Positions 1-8,387 of a DNA stretch of 64,000 bases are shown here, one piece after another. The number at the start of each line of letters is the position of its first letter. Position 1 is the stretch's first letter. This DNA comes from JACJWR01 sp963842975 (lineage in GTDB: Bacteria > Actinomycetota > Actinomycetes > S36-B12 > UBA10799). The stretch spans positions 310,001 to 374,000 of the forward strand of contig CAWJIH010000004.1 in NCBI GenBank assembly GCA_963842975.1. Direction: 5' to 3'. Both the position numbers and the translations under genes were made by a program. The notes below the pieces were generated by a model. It saw only the letters and a program-made list of their open reading frames with translations. It was not told where the DNA came from and searched no databases.

Positions 1-248
1 TTGCGATTCAGGGGCTTGTCGACCTGTTGCAGGAAGAGGGTCTTGCCGGCGTGTTCGCGGCCCATGTGGGCCAGTGAGTCGAGGTCGAGGGTGCCCCGCT
101 CGGCGATGACCACGGGCTCCTTGGGCCCGGCGTCATAGAGCGCGCTGCTGGCTACGAAGTCCTCCACCGAGGTGGGGTAGAACAACTCCCCGCGATTGAA
201 GCGGATCACCGGCTCGAAGCGTCGCAGGAGTTCTAGATCGCTGTTCAT
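1..248 (-). CDS. Conserved hypothetical protein, N-terminal part only
   Basis: An open frame starts at an ATG (complement of 246-248) and runs off the left edge of the window without a stop, giving about 82 residues. It begins MNSDLELLRRFEPVIRFNRG and continues with a charged, soluble-looking stretch containing ELFYPTSVEDFV. I recall similar openings (RFEPVIRFN-GELF) in actinobacterial hypothetical proteins but cannot name a family. No motif or membrane segment is visible in the part present. The frame is clean and its codon use is typical of the window, so I believe it is coding; the function is unknown. Confidence 0.6.
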   Translation of the reverse strand, partial: MNSDLELLRRFEPVIRFNRGELFYPTSVEDFVASSALYDAGPKEPVVIAERGTLDLDSLAHMGREHAGKTLFLQQVDKPLNR

Positions 249-362
249 GCAAGGTCCTCACTGACTGTGGCGAACTGCCAACTGCTCTGGCGTTGGGCAG
301 AGCCTATCGCCGCCGCCAGTGATCAGAACCGTAACTTTTTGCCAAACACCTGACGTCTCACC

Positions 363-590
363 TCACCCGTTTTCGACTAGCCGTGCGCGCCACGTGGCGG
401 CCCGCGTCGGATCGCCGCCGCGATCGCAGATGTCGATCAGATGCGTGATTGCCTGCGTGTCTCCCTTTTCGGCTAAGGGTAGGAAGAACCGGTAGGCGCT
501 CACGAGGTCTCCTGCTTGCAGGTGGATGAGCCCCATGTTGACCGAGCAGGTATCCGGCTGGGATGGGGATCCGCAGCTATCGGCAGTCAT
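363..590 (-). CDS. Small Sel1/TPR-like protein
   Basis: A 75-residue protein whose C-terminal half looks like one Sel1/TPR-type helical repeat: NMGLIHLQAGDLVSAYRFF, then LAEKGDTQAITHLIDI. The frame stays open further upstream, but I chose the ATG at 590 because a CATAAT hexamer sits 6 nt before it (complement of 597-602), the leaderless arrangement seen elsewhere here, and because longer versions would run into the start of the divergent PAS gene. Single-repeat proteins of this kind are usually protein-interaction modules; no partner is indicated. The function is unknown and the start is uncertain. Confidence 0.45.
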   Translation of the reverse strand: MTADSCGSPSQPDTCSVNMGLIHLQAGDLVSAYRFFLPLAEKGDTQAITHLIDICDRGGDPTRAATWRARLVENG

Positions 591-660
591 CTGGCCATTA
601 TGTCCGACGCCCAAGTGGGTGTCAGTTGCGAAACTTTCGGAAGGGAAACGCAGGACGCGC

Positions 661-2317
661 ATGGGTACACTCCTGCCGTGGCGCATGGCATCGGAGGCGA
701 TCCTTCGACGGGTCGTGGCGGCCAGCCCGATCGGAATGTCCCTGCTGGATGCCGATGGCGCGATCCTGATGTCGAATGAACCCATGGCGGCACTCCTCGG
801 GCGTTCGGCTGCCGAGTTGTCCGACGCTACTTGGCAGGGTGTCACACACCCGGATGATGTACCTGCAGAGGTTGAGTTGATGGCGCGGGTCGCCGCGGGC
901 GGGCAAGACTCCTACCGGCTTTCCAAGCGGTATCTGCGACCCGATGGCGAAGTCGTCTGGGCGGACCAGTCCGTGACTTGCGTGAGGAACGACGAGGCAG
1001 GTGCCTGCGAAGCCTGGGTAGTACAGGCGCGAGGTATGCGGTGTTCGACCGAGGAGAAGGCGTGGATCCGCCGGGGGGTTCCTCCTTGGAGTCATTGCTC
1101 GATCCGCACGTGTCGACCCGGGTTGTCCGCGACGCATCAGGCCGAGTCGTCGACTTGCATGTGGTGGAGGTGAACGAAGCAGCCTGTGCCGCCATGGGCA
1201 AACCCCGAGCGGAGGTGGTGGGGGCCCGGATCAGCCAAGTCGTGCCCGGGCGGGTCAGTGACTGGATGATCGCCACTCAGCGACAGGCGCACGAGCTCGG
1301 CGCCCCGTTAGTGCTGGACAATCACGAATCGGCGGACGCGGCGAATTGCGACGGCCGCATCTACGACGTTAGGGCAGTCTCTGACGGTGAGGTATTCGTC
1401 CTCAGTTGGCGCGAGGTGACGGATCGACACGAGTCGGCAAGCCAGCTCGCGGCCTCCGAGAAGAAATACCGGCTCCTTGCGGAAAACTCCTCCGACGTGG
1501 TGCTGCACCTGCGCCATGGCCTTGTCGAGTGGGTGTCTCCGTCGCTCTTTGACGGCCTTGGCTGGATGCCCTCGGACTGGATCGGTCAACAAATCTTCGA
1601 CTTTGTGCACCCGGAAGACCGCCAGCGGCTAGCGGCAGCGAACGGGCGGGTGCAGCAAGGAGAGCGCGCCTATGGCCGGTTTCGACTGCGCGCCAGAGAC
1701 GGCGTTCATCACTGGGTTGAAGGCACAGCGAACAAGTTTGTCAAGGAGCATGGCGTGGTGGACGGGTTGGCGGCGTCCTTCTCATTGGCAGACGCGAAGG
1801 TAGCAGCGGAATTAGAGTTGGCCCAGCGAGCGCACTTTGATCAGTTGACCGGGCTGCTGAATCGGGCCGCGATCTTCGACACCCTCAAGGTGGTGTTCCG
1901 CGAAGCCGCCGCCGACGGTTCCGGCGTAGCCGTTGCCTTCTGCGACCTTGATGGGTTCAAGGAGATCAACGACACCCATGGCCACCAGATGGGCGATTTC
2001 GTGTTGAAGAGTTTCGCCGAGCATTTGCGGCTGCAACTACGAGGCCAGGACATCGTGGCGCGACTCGGTGGTGATGAGTTCCTGGTCGTGCTGCTTGGGG
2101 TGAAAGACGTGGATGAGGCCATCGGCATCGCCCAACGTGTCTGTGAGCATGCGGGTCAGCCACATGACTATGAGGGCATCGACTACGTCCCCACGTGAGT
2201 ATCGGCGTGGCCCTAGCCAGTTCGGGGGAACCCATCGATGAGGTGATCGCCCGAGCCGACGCGGCTATGTACAAGGCCAAGGCGGCCGGAGGGAATCGCG
2301 TTGTCGCCGCGGCGTAG
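661..2317 (+). pseudogene. PAS-domain diguanylate cyclase (GGDEF), two frameshifts
   Basis: Predicted cytosolic diguanylate cyclase making c-di-GMP from two GTP. PAS-like segments lie in order: one near the start (AASPIGMSLLDADGAILMSN), a degenerate second (VVEVNEAACAAMG), and a third (LAENSSDVVLHLRHG). A GGDEF domain follows with DQLTGLLNR, the signature RLGGDEFL, and an RxxD inhibition site (RGQD) five residues before it. The coding sequence changes frame twice: at the G-run near 1073-1078 and at about 2195, where YVPT should continue into VSIGVALAS but TGA (2196-2198) is read instead. Restoring one G at each place gives a continuous protein of about 550 residues ending at TAG 2315-2317. 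The start at 661 follows an AGGA about 5 nt upstream; ATG 685 is possible. It is either a real pseudogene or a sequencing artefact. Confidence 0.75.
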
Positions 2318-2352
2318 CGTCGACGCGATTCGGCACGCCCGTGGAGGTAGCG

Positions 2353-3498
2353 ATGGCGTCGGCCACGGCCGGCTGGGCACCGGCGTGGCTGTTGCCGCGG
2401 CGGCGGGTATCACTGCCAACCGGGGTCCAGCTGGCCTACGCGGACGTCTCACCCCTGGCCCATGGCTCCGCGGAAGGGCGGCCTGCTCCGGTAATGGTGC
2501 TCATTCACGGCTACACAAATGACGCCGACTCTTGGGCTGCGACCGTGGGGTACCTGCGCGAGTTGCTCCCAGACCATAGGTTCGTCATCCCGGATTTGCG
2601 TGGCCACGGAGCATCCAGCCTGCCGGTGGACGGCCGCTGGCGCGACGACCCTGCTGCGGCCTTCACCATGGGCGCGCTTGCCGCAGATGTGGTGGCGTTG
2701 ATGGACGCCCTCGGCATCCGGACGGCGATCGTGTCCGGGCATTCGATGGGGTCGTTGGTGGCGCAGATGATGGCCGCTGAGCATCCGGAACGGGTGTCGT
2801 CCATGGTGCTCGTCTCGACCACGGGTGATGCCCGCGGCACGCCGTTCCTGGCCGACTGGCTGCGTAACGACGTCATCTCCGGACGGTGGCAGACCGCGCT
2901 GGCGGCGCAGGGTGTGGGGTGGCCGGACGAGGCGATGGACCGCACCCCACTTGATGCCGATCCGGACGCTGTGGCATGGCTGCAGCAGTTCTGGAATTTT
3001 TATCCGTTGACGCCGGGGCGGTCGACGTTGGAGTTGGCGCAACGGGCGGCGCGGTTGCCGTTGGCCACCTGGGTGGGCGCATTGGAGGGGATCCTGAGTA
3101 CGAACCGGCTGGCGGCGCTGGGTGCCTGCTCGATATCGACCTTCGTGCTGTGGGGCACGCAGGATTCCTTCTTCCGACGCTCCTCTCAGGAGGCGCTGAT
3201 CGACGCTGCCCGGGGCCGGAACTCCGCGTCCGCGTCTGCTGGGCTTGAGGCCGCACCGTCGGGGCGGCGATTCGTGTGGAAGCAATACGGTCGGCTGCCA
3301 CTGCCGGCCGACGGCATCCAAGCTGACGACCTTGGCCACAATCTGACGTGGGATGCACCTGCCGCTGTTGCCGAGGACGTCGCTTCCTTCGTCTCCTGTG
3401 GGATGCCGACGTCGACCTGGTTTCGATCCGACGCTCCGCAGGACCCCTACCGGATCATCGGGGAACCAGATGCTGCCGTCGTTGTGGGTTCCGAGTGA
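2353..3498 (+). CDS. Alpha/beta-fold hydrolase
   Basis: Predicted hydrolase of the alpha/beta superfamily, 381 residues. The oxyanion motif HGYT is followed by the nucleophile elbow GHSMGS, a candidate acid in LWGTQDSFF, and a candidate catalytic histidine in DDLGHNLTW near the C-terminus, so the Ser-Asp-His triad is plausible. The substrate is unknown. I chose ATG 2353 over the upstream GTG 2341 because GGAGG (2343-2347) sits just before it. There is no signal peptide, so it should be cytosolic. It lies 35 nt after the disrupted cyclase gene. Its last 52 bases overlap, tail to tail, the end of the lipid kinase gene on the other strand. Confidence 0.85.
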   Translation: MASATAGWAPAWLLPRRRVSLPTGVQLAYADVSPLAHGSAEGRPAPVMVLIHGYTNDADSWAATVGYLRELLPDHRFVIPDLRGHGASSLPVDGRWRDDPAAAFTMGALAADVVALMDALGIRTAIVSGHSMGSLVAQMMAAEHPERVSSMVLVSTTGDARGTPFLADWLRNDVISGRWQTALAAQGVGWPDEAMDRTPLDADPDAVAWLQQFWNFYPLTPGRSTLELAQRAARLPLATWVGALEGILSTNRLAALGACSISTFVLWGTQDSFFRRSSQEALIDAARGRNSASASAGLEAAPSGRRFVWKQYGRLPLPADGIQADDLGHNLTWDAPAAVAEDVASFVSCGMPTSTWFRSDAPQDPYRIIGEPDAAVVVGSE

Positions 3499-4868
3499 GG
3501 GAACCGATTCCGGGTTGCCTCGGGCTCCCGGCCACATGCGATGTCCCAGAGCCCAGACACGCCCAAGGCGCGGTAGTGCTTCTCAGTGGTCACGGCAGGG
3601 TTGTCCGCGGGGACCAGCAGCGTCAGCCCGAGCGGATGAATCGTGAAGTTGACCGGTGTCGGCAACTGCAGTGACTCCCCATCCACCCCGGCAGCCACCC
3701 GTCCGGAATGGGACCGGACCTGAAAGGAGGTCGTCGTGAACTGGAATACCCTGGGATCGGCAGCCATTCGACCAACGGCCGTCCGGGTGGCCAATTCAGC
3801 CGCCTCGGCACCGGTTTGTGCGTTGATGGCGAAGACGCCCAAGATGCCATCGGTCAACGAGTCGCGCTGACCGACTCCAGGTTTCAGTCCTAGTTGGTAC
3901 TGGTTGTTGGACACCAGAATCACCAGCGACCCATCCACCTGCGTGCCGTCTGGGGCAGTGAATTGCAGGTCAAACGGCTCGGCTTGGCTCCCCAACAACT
4001 CGGGCAGAGTCTGCGTGGCGGTGGCCAACTTGGCATCGCGGTAGTCGTCCTGCTGGACCACCTTCGCGTACACCCCGAACGAGACATTGTTGACGAACAA
4101 CCGTCCGCCCACGCGGCCGTAGTCAATGTGGCGCAAACGCCCCCCGCGGAAAGCTGCCAACCCGGAGCTGGGGTCGTCACGGTCGAGGCCGAGGTCCAAT
4201 GCGAAGTGGTTGCGGGTACCAGCGCTGATGCAGACGAAAGGTAAGCCGTGTTCGATCGCCACCGACGACACCAGCGCCTGGGAGCCATCACCGCCGGCCA
4301 TCCCTAGACAGTCCGCGCCCTGCGCCACCGCATCGCGCGCCAACTGCTCAAGATCAAGCCCTTCTTCGAGCAGCATCACTTCGACACCAAGCGCCTTGGC
4401 TTTGCTGACGATGTCGAACTCTTCCACCTTCCCGTCGCCGGATTTTGGATTGCAGATCAATACCGGATGTTTGGGCTGGAATCGTGGGTGACGCTTGGCG
4501 AGGTTGATCTGATGGACGTAGCGGGCGACTGCAGCCCGTGCGAACAGGCTCGCAGCCGCGCCGAGGGCAATCGTCACGACGAGCCCCACGAGTAGGGTGG
4601 ATTTGCCGGCGAGCAGGTTGACCATCGCGGCCACCACGATGGCGAGGCCTCCCAGCGCGCCGATTCCACCAAGGACGCGCCGGAACCCGTGCTGCGTGAT
4701 GGTCCACCAAGCGCCGGCGGCGGCTAAGGCTACTCCGATCAGCGCGATCAACAGGTGCCCCAGCGAACTGAGCAGCCACAGCACAACAGTGAGGATCAAT
4801 AGACCGAAACTGGCAAGTGAAAGGATCGCCAGGACCCTGCCGCTTCCGAGCGTTCGGCTGGTGCCCAT
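3447..4868 (-). CDS. Membrane-anchored diacylglycerol/sphingosine kinase-family protein
   Basis: Predicted lipid kinase phosphorylating a diacylglycerol-type lipid with ATP. The 473-residue protein has hydrophobic segments over roughly the first 120 residues (for example SLASFGLLILTVVLWLLSS), then a DAGK catalytic domain: ICNPKSGDGK, the glycine-rich MAGGDGSQ and SAGTRNHFALDLG, equivalent to the family's GGDGT and PxGTxND motifs. The membrane region in front of the catalytic domain is less usual than the soluble form. The start at ATG 4868 is supported by TACAGT 7 nt upstream on the minus strand. It is divergent, with only 17 nt between starts, from a PAP2 phosphatase, so a kinase and a phosphatase acting on lipid phosphates probably share a control region. 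Confidence 0.85.
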   Translation of the reverse strand: MGTSRTLGSGRVLAILSLASFGLLILTVVLWLLSSLGHLLIALIGVALAAAGAWWTITQHGFRRVLGGIGALGGLAIVVAAMVNLLAGKSTLLVGLVVTIALGAAASLFARAAVARYVHQINLAKRHPRFQPKHPVLICNPKSGDGKVEEFDIVSKAKALGVEVMLLEEGLDLEQLARDAVAQGADCLGMAGGDGSQALVSSVAIEHGLPFVCISAGTRNHFALDLGLDRDDPSSGLAAFRGGRLRHIDYGRVGGRLFVNNVSFGVYAKVVQQDDYRDAKLATATQTLPELLGSQAEPFDLQFTAPDGTQVDGSLVILVSNNQYQLGLKPGVGQRDSLTDGILGVFAINAQTGAEAAELATRTAVGRMAADPRVFQFTTTSFQVRSHSGRVAAGVDGESLQLPTPVNFTIHPLGLTLLVPADNPAVTTEKHYRALGVSGLWDIACGREPEATRNRFPHSEPTTTAASGSPMIR

Positions 4869-4885
4869 GGACCATACTGTAGTTC
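4869..4885. promoter_or_regulatory. Overlapping divergent leaderless promoters
   Basis: The 17 bases between two divergent start codons hold -10-like hexamers for both directions on almost the same base pairs. The minus strand reads TACAGT (4881-4876), 7 nt before ATG 4868. The plus strand reads CATACT (4873-4878), 7 nt before GTG 4886, or TACTGT (4875-4880) at 5 nt. There is no room for a ribosome binding site on either side, so both mRNAs would have to be leaderless. Confidence 0.5.
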
Positions 4886-5497
4886 GTGGACAGCGCATCG
4901 GTACCCGAGTCAACCCCCGCACCGGCCAACGGAGTGCTCGGTGAGTTACTGGCCCTCGACACCGCCATCTACCAGGCGGTGGCCGAGACTCCGACGCCGA
5001 AACTGGACGCTGCGCTGCACGGGCTCACAAGTTTCGCGGACAATTCGAAGCTTTGGTTCGCCACCGCTGCCACGATGGCTCTCGTGGGTGGCCGAAAGGG
5101 TCGGCGAGCTGCGCTGGACGGGGTCGCGTCCATCGGCCTGGCATCGCTGGTGACGAATCAGGGTTTCAAACGTGCCCACCGCCGGCCCCGGCCAGATCGG
5201 GAGGTCGCGGCCGTCCCCGCCGCACGTAGGGTGCCGATGCCCACGTCCACGTCGTTCCCCTCCGGTCATTCGGCTTCGGCATTTGCCTTTGCCGAAGGTG
5301 TCGCTCACACGTTGCCCTGGTTGGGCATACCTTTGCGTTTGGCCGCCGTCACTGTGGCCTACACGAGAGTGCACTCTGGCGTGCACTACCCCGGCGATGT
5401 CCTAGCCGGATCGTTGATCGGGATGGCCAGCGGACAACTTGGGCCGCGGGTCCTTGGCGCAATTGAGGGTCGAGCCGCGAACCTCAACCCCGAATAG
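4886..5497 (+). CDS. PAP2-family phosphatase
   Basis: Predicted phosphatidic acid phosphatase type 2 enzyme, 203 residues, removing phosphate from a lipid or polyprenyl phosphate at the membrane. All three family motifs are present: KRAHRRPRP, PSGHS in SFPSGHSAS, and TRVHSGVHYPGD with the catalytic histidine and aspartate. Hydrophobic stretches near LDGVASIGLASLV and IPLRLAAVTVAY are the membrane helices. The GTG start at 4886 has no Shine-Dalgarno sequence and fits leaderless initiation. Its divergent neighbour is a lipid kinase, which suggests opposing roles in lipid-phosphate turnover. Undecaprenyl-diphosphate phosphatase activity is an alternative role. Confidence 0.88.
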   Translation: MDSASVPESTPAPANGVLGELLALDTAIYQAVAETPTPKLDAALHGLTSFADNSKLWFATAATMALVGGRKGRRAALDGVASIGLASLVTNQGFKRAHRRPRPDREVAAVPAARRVPMPTSTSFPSGHSASAFAFAEGVAHTLPWLGIPLRLAAVTVAYTRVHSGVHYPGDVLAGSLIGMASGQLGPRVLGAIEGRAANLNPE

Positions 5498-5668
5498 CGT
5501 TGTCACTGGTTGGGCCAGCGACCACGTTCGTTCCACTTGGTCGCCGTCTCACGGGGCTAGTCGGACAAGTCACCCATCGCGGGTGAGGCTTTCGCATACG
5601 CACGCGTTAGATGCTTGTGCCTGCCTACGTGCCGCGTACGGCGCTGCACACCACGAGGGGAGCCACCT

Positions 5669-7103
5669 GTGGCCGACTCAACCACTTCCGAGGCGCAATC
5701 ACCGGACTTGGACCCGCAGGTCCAAGCGCTACAAGACGAAGTCAACAGGCTGCGCGAGCAGCTGGCGACCGTTACCGCGTCATCCGCAGGTGCGGGAGTC
5801 GGCGACGGACGCGACCCGAGGAGACCACGTAGGCACCCGCACTGGGCGCGGAATTCGTTATCCGTGGTGCTCATCGTGATGGCTTGCCTGCTCGCGCCCC
5901 TCTCCGTGGTGTCCGTGTGGGCCCGTGGTGAGGTGACTGATACGGATCGCTACATCGCCACAGTGGCGCCGCTGGCAGAAGATCCGGCCATCCAGCAGGC
6001 TGTCGTCACCCGTGTCAACACCGCAATCTTTGAAGCGATCGATCTTGAACAGATCACCGCGGAAGCGATCGGGACAATCAGCGAGAATCGGGATCTCGAC
6101 GACCGCCAGTTGGCGGTTCTCAACACCCTCGGAGGTGCGCTCGACAGCGGCATCCGGTCCTTTGTGGGAGACACCACCACCAAGGTCGTGCAATCCGATC
6201 AGTTCGCGCAATTGTGGGTTGAGGCCAACACGCGACTGCATTCTGGCCTAAACGCGGCCTTGACCGGGCAGCGCGATGGTCAGGTATCACTTCAGGACGA
6301 CCAGATCGTGCTTGATGTGGGCCAAGTCGTGGGCCAGGTAAAGGAACAACTCATCGCGCAGGGCTTTACCGTGGCCGAACGTATCCCAGTGGTGGAAAAC
6401 GATCTGGTGCTATTCGAATCGAACAGTTTGGTCAGGGTGCAAAACGCCTACCGCGCCCTCGACACGGTCGGATATTGGCTGCCGTTGATCGCCATCAGCA
6501 TCGCTTTGATCGGAGTCTTCCTCAACACCGATCCGCGCAAGGCCTTGGTGGGATTCGGACATTGGTCTCGCCGTCGCCATGGTGCTGGGTGGGGTGGGAC
6601 TTGCGGTGTTGCGCGCGCTGATATTGAACGAATTACCGCCGGAATCGAGTGCCGCTGCAGCCACCGCGTTGCTCGACCAACTCACCCTGTTCCTAGGCCA
6701 GGCGTTGTGGGCGGGTGCGGTTGCAGGCGTGGTGCTGGTACTGGCGGGACTGCTCACTGGGCCGGCGCGGTTCGCCGAGGGTATTCGTTCCCTGGTGGTG
6801 CGCGGAGCCCAGGCCACCCACCGAAGCCTGGTCGGTTGGGGAGTTCCGCTGCAGACAGTCGGCGGGTTTGTGGCAAGCCAGGCCAAGGGCCTTCGGGTGG
6901 GCGTTGGCCTGATCGCGATCGCGGTGATCATGTTCCAGCCTCACAAGACCGCTTCGCTAGTGCTCTGGACGGTCCTTGGGCTGCTCGTGGTGCTCTTCCT
7001 CATCCAGGTAATCGCCAACCCTGAGTCGGCAAACCCCCGTGCGAAGACGGAAGTGGAGGTCTCCCCAACCAAGGTGCAGGTCCCCCCAGCCAACGTGCAG
7101 TAG
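5669..7103 (+). pseudogene. Multi-pass membrane protein with N-terminal coiled coil, frameshifted
   Basis: An integral membrane protein of a type I recall from other actinobacteria, with no known function. The N-terminus is soluble with a short coiled coil (VQALQDEVNRLREQLATV), then a membrane segment (VVLIVMACLLAPLSVVSVWA) and an exported-looking helical region beginning RGEVTDTDRYIATVAPLAED. Near 6548-6552 (a GGG run) the frame moves by one base. Reading on in the new frame gives IGLAVAMVLGGVGLAVLRAL and several further helices to the stop at 7103. Removing one G gives a continuous protein of about 477 residues. The GTG 5669 start has GGGGAG upstream. The frameshift may be a sequencing error. 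Confidence 0.65.
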
Positions 7104-7130
7104 CCACCACCGCACCACCGCGGGATCGAA

Positions 7131-7757
7131 TCAGACGTAGCGGTACAGCACCATCGCGCTGACGATGGCGATGAGTACCACCGCGATGGCGATGTCGACG
7201 CCCACTCGCAGGGGGTACTCGGTCTTGCGCTGCAACCAACTCCCGAGGTTTCCTTCGATCAGGTTCACTCGCGTCATGGAGAAAAACACGATCGTCGTCG
7301 TGACGGTGATGAGCAGGCACCAGGGGCACAGCGCCCCGATCACGAAGTAGGCCTGATAGAACAGCCAGTAGGCGAACACCAGACCGATTGAATAGACCAC
7401 CTGGGCGCCATTGAGAAACCAGCGGGGAAAGCGTACGCCGCCCAAAGCGGCCACCGCGATGGTGATGACCACGGGTTCAGCGATCAGGCCGAGGAAAGCA
7501 TTGGGGAAGCCCAGCAGGTTGGCCTGCCACGACAACCCCACAACTCCGCAGGAAATCTTTTCGCTGATGTTGCACGACAAGTCCGCATCCGGGTTGGCCG
7601 CGAGCACAACCGCATCCACGGACAAGACCAGCGATGCGACCAGACCGATCAGGCTGGAGACCAGCATCTCGGTGAAAGCCCACCTGTGGATCACCTTCGG
7701 CCGGGGCTGGGCGTCGAACTCGGCAGCAGCCGATGGGGTGGTAGTCGTCTCGCTCAC
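7131..7757 (-). CDS. Vitamin K epoxide reductase (VKOR) family protein
   Basis: Predicted integral membrane quinone-linked thiol oxidoreductase that helps form disulfides in exported proteins, the actinobacterial counterpart of DsbB. The 208-residue protein has four or five helices, the loop cysteine pair in SCNISEKISC and the redox CPWC motif, all required for activity. I chose GTG 7757 because CATCGT lies 6 nt upstream on the minus strand; upstream alternatives use TTG. No DsbA-like partner is adjacent. The family assignment is secure from the two cysteine pairs. Confidence 0.88.
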   Translation of the reverse strand: MSETTTTPSAAAEFDAQPRPKVIHRWAFTEMLVSSLIGLVASLVLSVDAVVLAANPDADLSCNISEKISCGVVGLSWQANLLGFPNAFLGLIAEPVVITIAVAALGGVRFPRWFLNGAQVVYSIGLVFAYWLFYQAYFVIGALCPWCLLITVTTTIVFFSMTRVNLIEGNLGSWLQRKTEYPLRVGVDIAIAVVLIAIVSAMVLYRYV

Positions 7758-7815
7758 ACGCACACGATGCCATTGGTCGTCCGGATCTGCCCCGGTTGGG
7801 GCATCGTTTGCTGGG

Positions 7816-7844
7816 TACGATGCCAACGTGGGTGACTCATAGTG
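7816..7844 (+). promoter_or_regulatory. Leaderless promoter with a four-codon upstream ORF
   Basis: TACGAT (7816-7821) lies 6 nt before GTG 7828. That GTG opens a four-codon frame (V-G-D-S) ending in TAG at 7840-7842, which shares its G with the GTG start of the next gene (TAGTG). This would be a leaderless mini-ORF translationally coupled to the DUF3592-like gene. Confidence 0.4.
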
Positions 7845-8300
7845 ACGATTGCGACGAGCCGGGGCAGGCTAATTATCGGCGCCGTGATCGCACTCGGCGG
7901 CCTGCTCGCCTTCGTGCTCACGCAGATGGCGGCACCGCCCCGGGCAGGTTCGGGATGGGTCACGGTTGACGCCAGAGTTTCGGTGATCGTCGACGCAGAC
8001 AAGGACCGGGCCTGTCGTGCCGACCTAGTTAGGGCCCCAGTCTTCGACTACGTGACCCCGCAGGGCACATTCAGCGAGGTTGGTTCCACCTGGTGCAACT
8101 TCGGCGACAGCCTGGACACCTGGGTCGTCGGCGACACCGGGCAGGTGGCCTACGATCCGGCCGATCCAGCCACTGCCGTGGTGGTCGGCGACGGCGCACC
8201 ACCGTACCCGTGGGCCTTCCTCGCTGTCGGGGCGGTATTCACCGGATTCGGCCTCTACCTAATGTGGACTTCGCGGCGCGTCCGGGACGCCGGGCACTGA
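7842..8300 (+). CDS. DUF3592-like membrane protein
   Basis: A 152-residue protein with an N-terminal membrane helix (LIIGAVIALGGLLAFVL), an extracytoplasmic beta-type domain, and a C-terminal helix (AFLAVGAVFTGFGLYLMW). The middle contains VAYDPADPATAVV, the kind of YDPxDP motif that marks DUF3592 proteins. The function is unknown for the family. The GTG start directly follows a four-codon frame with a leaderless-type promoter, so its translation may be coupled. Two cysteines (RACRAD, STWCNF) might form a disulfide, and the divergent neighbour is a VKOR disulfide enzyme, but this link is only suggestive. Confidence 0.65.
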   Translation: MTIATSRGRLIIGAVIALGGLLAFVLTQMAAPPRAGSGWVTVDARVSVIVDADKDRACRADLVRAPVFDYVTPQGTFSEVGSTWCNFGDSLDTWVVGDTGQVAYDPADPATAVVVGDGAPPYPWAFLAVGAVFTGFGLYLMWTSRRVRDAGH

Positions 8301-8387
8301 CCGTGTCGACATTCGGTAGTTTCGACTTAGCCGACGAATAACCTCGGAAGCGCCAAGGCGAACCCCATCACCGCAAGGAGCACCTCT

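Noticed and set aside
270..302. Hairpin (CTGCC..GGGCAG) downstream of the small TPR gene as terminator
   Set aside because: The stem is short and imperfect; not strong enough to list.
2449..3537. A 362-codon antisense frame over the alpha/beta hydrolase gene
   Set aside because: The product is Arg/Pro/His-rich shadow sequence; the plus-strand frame has the catalytic motifs.
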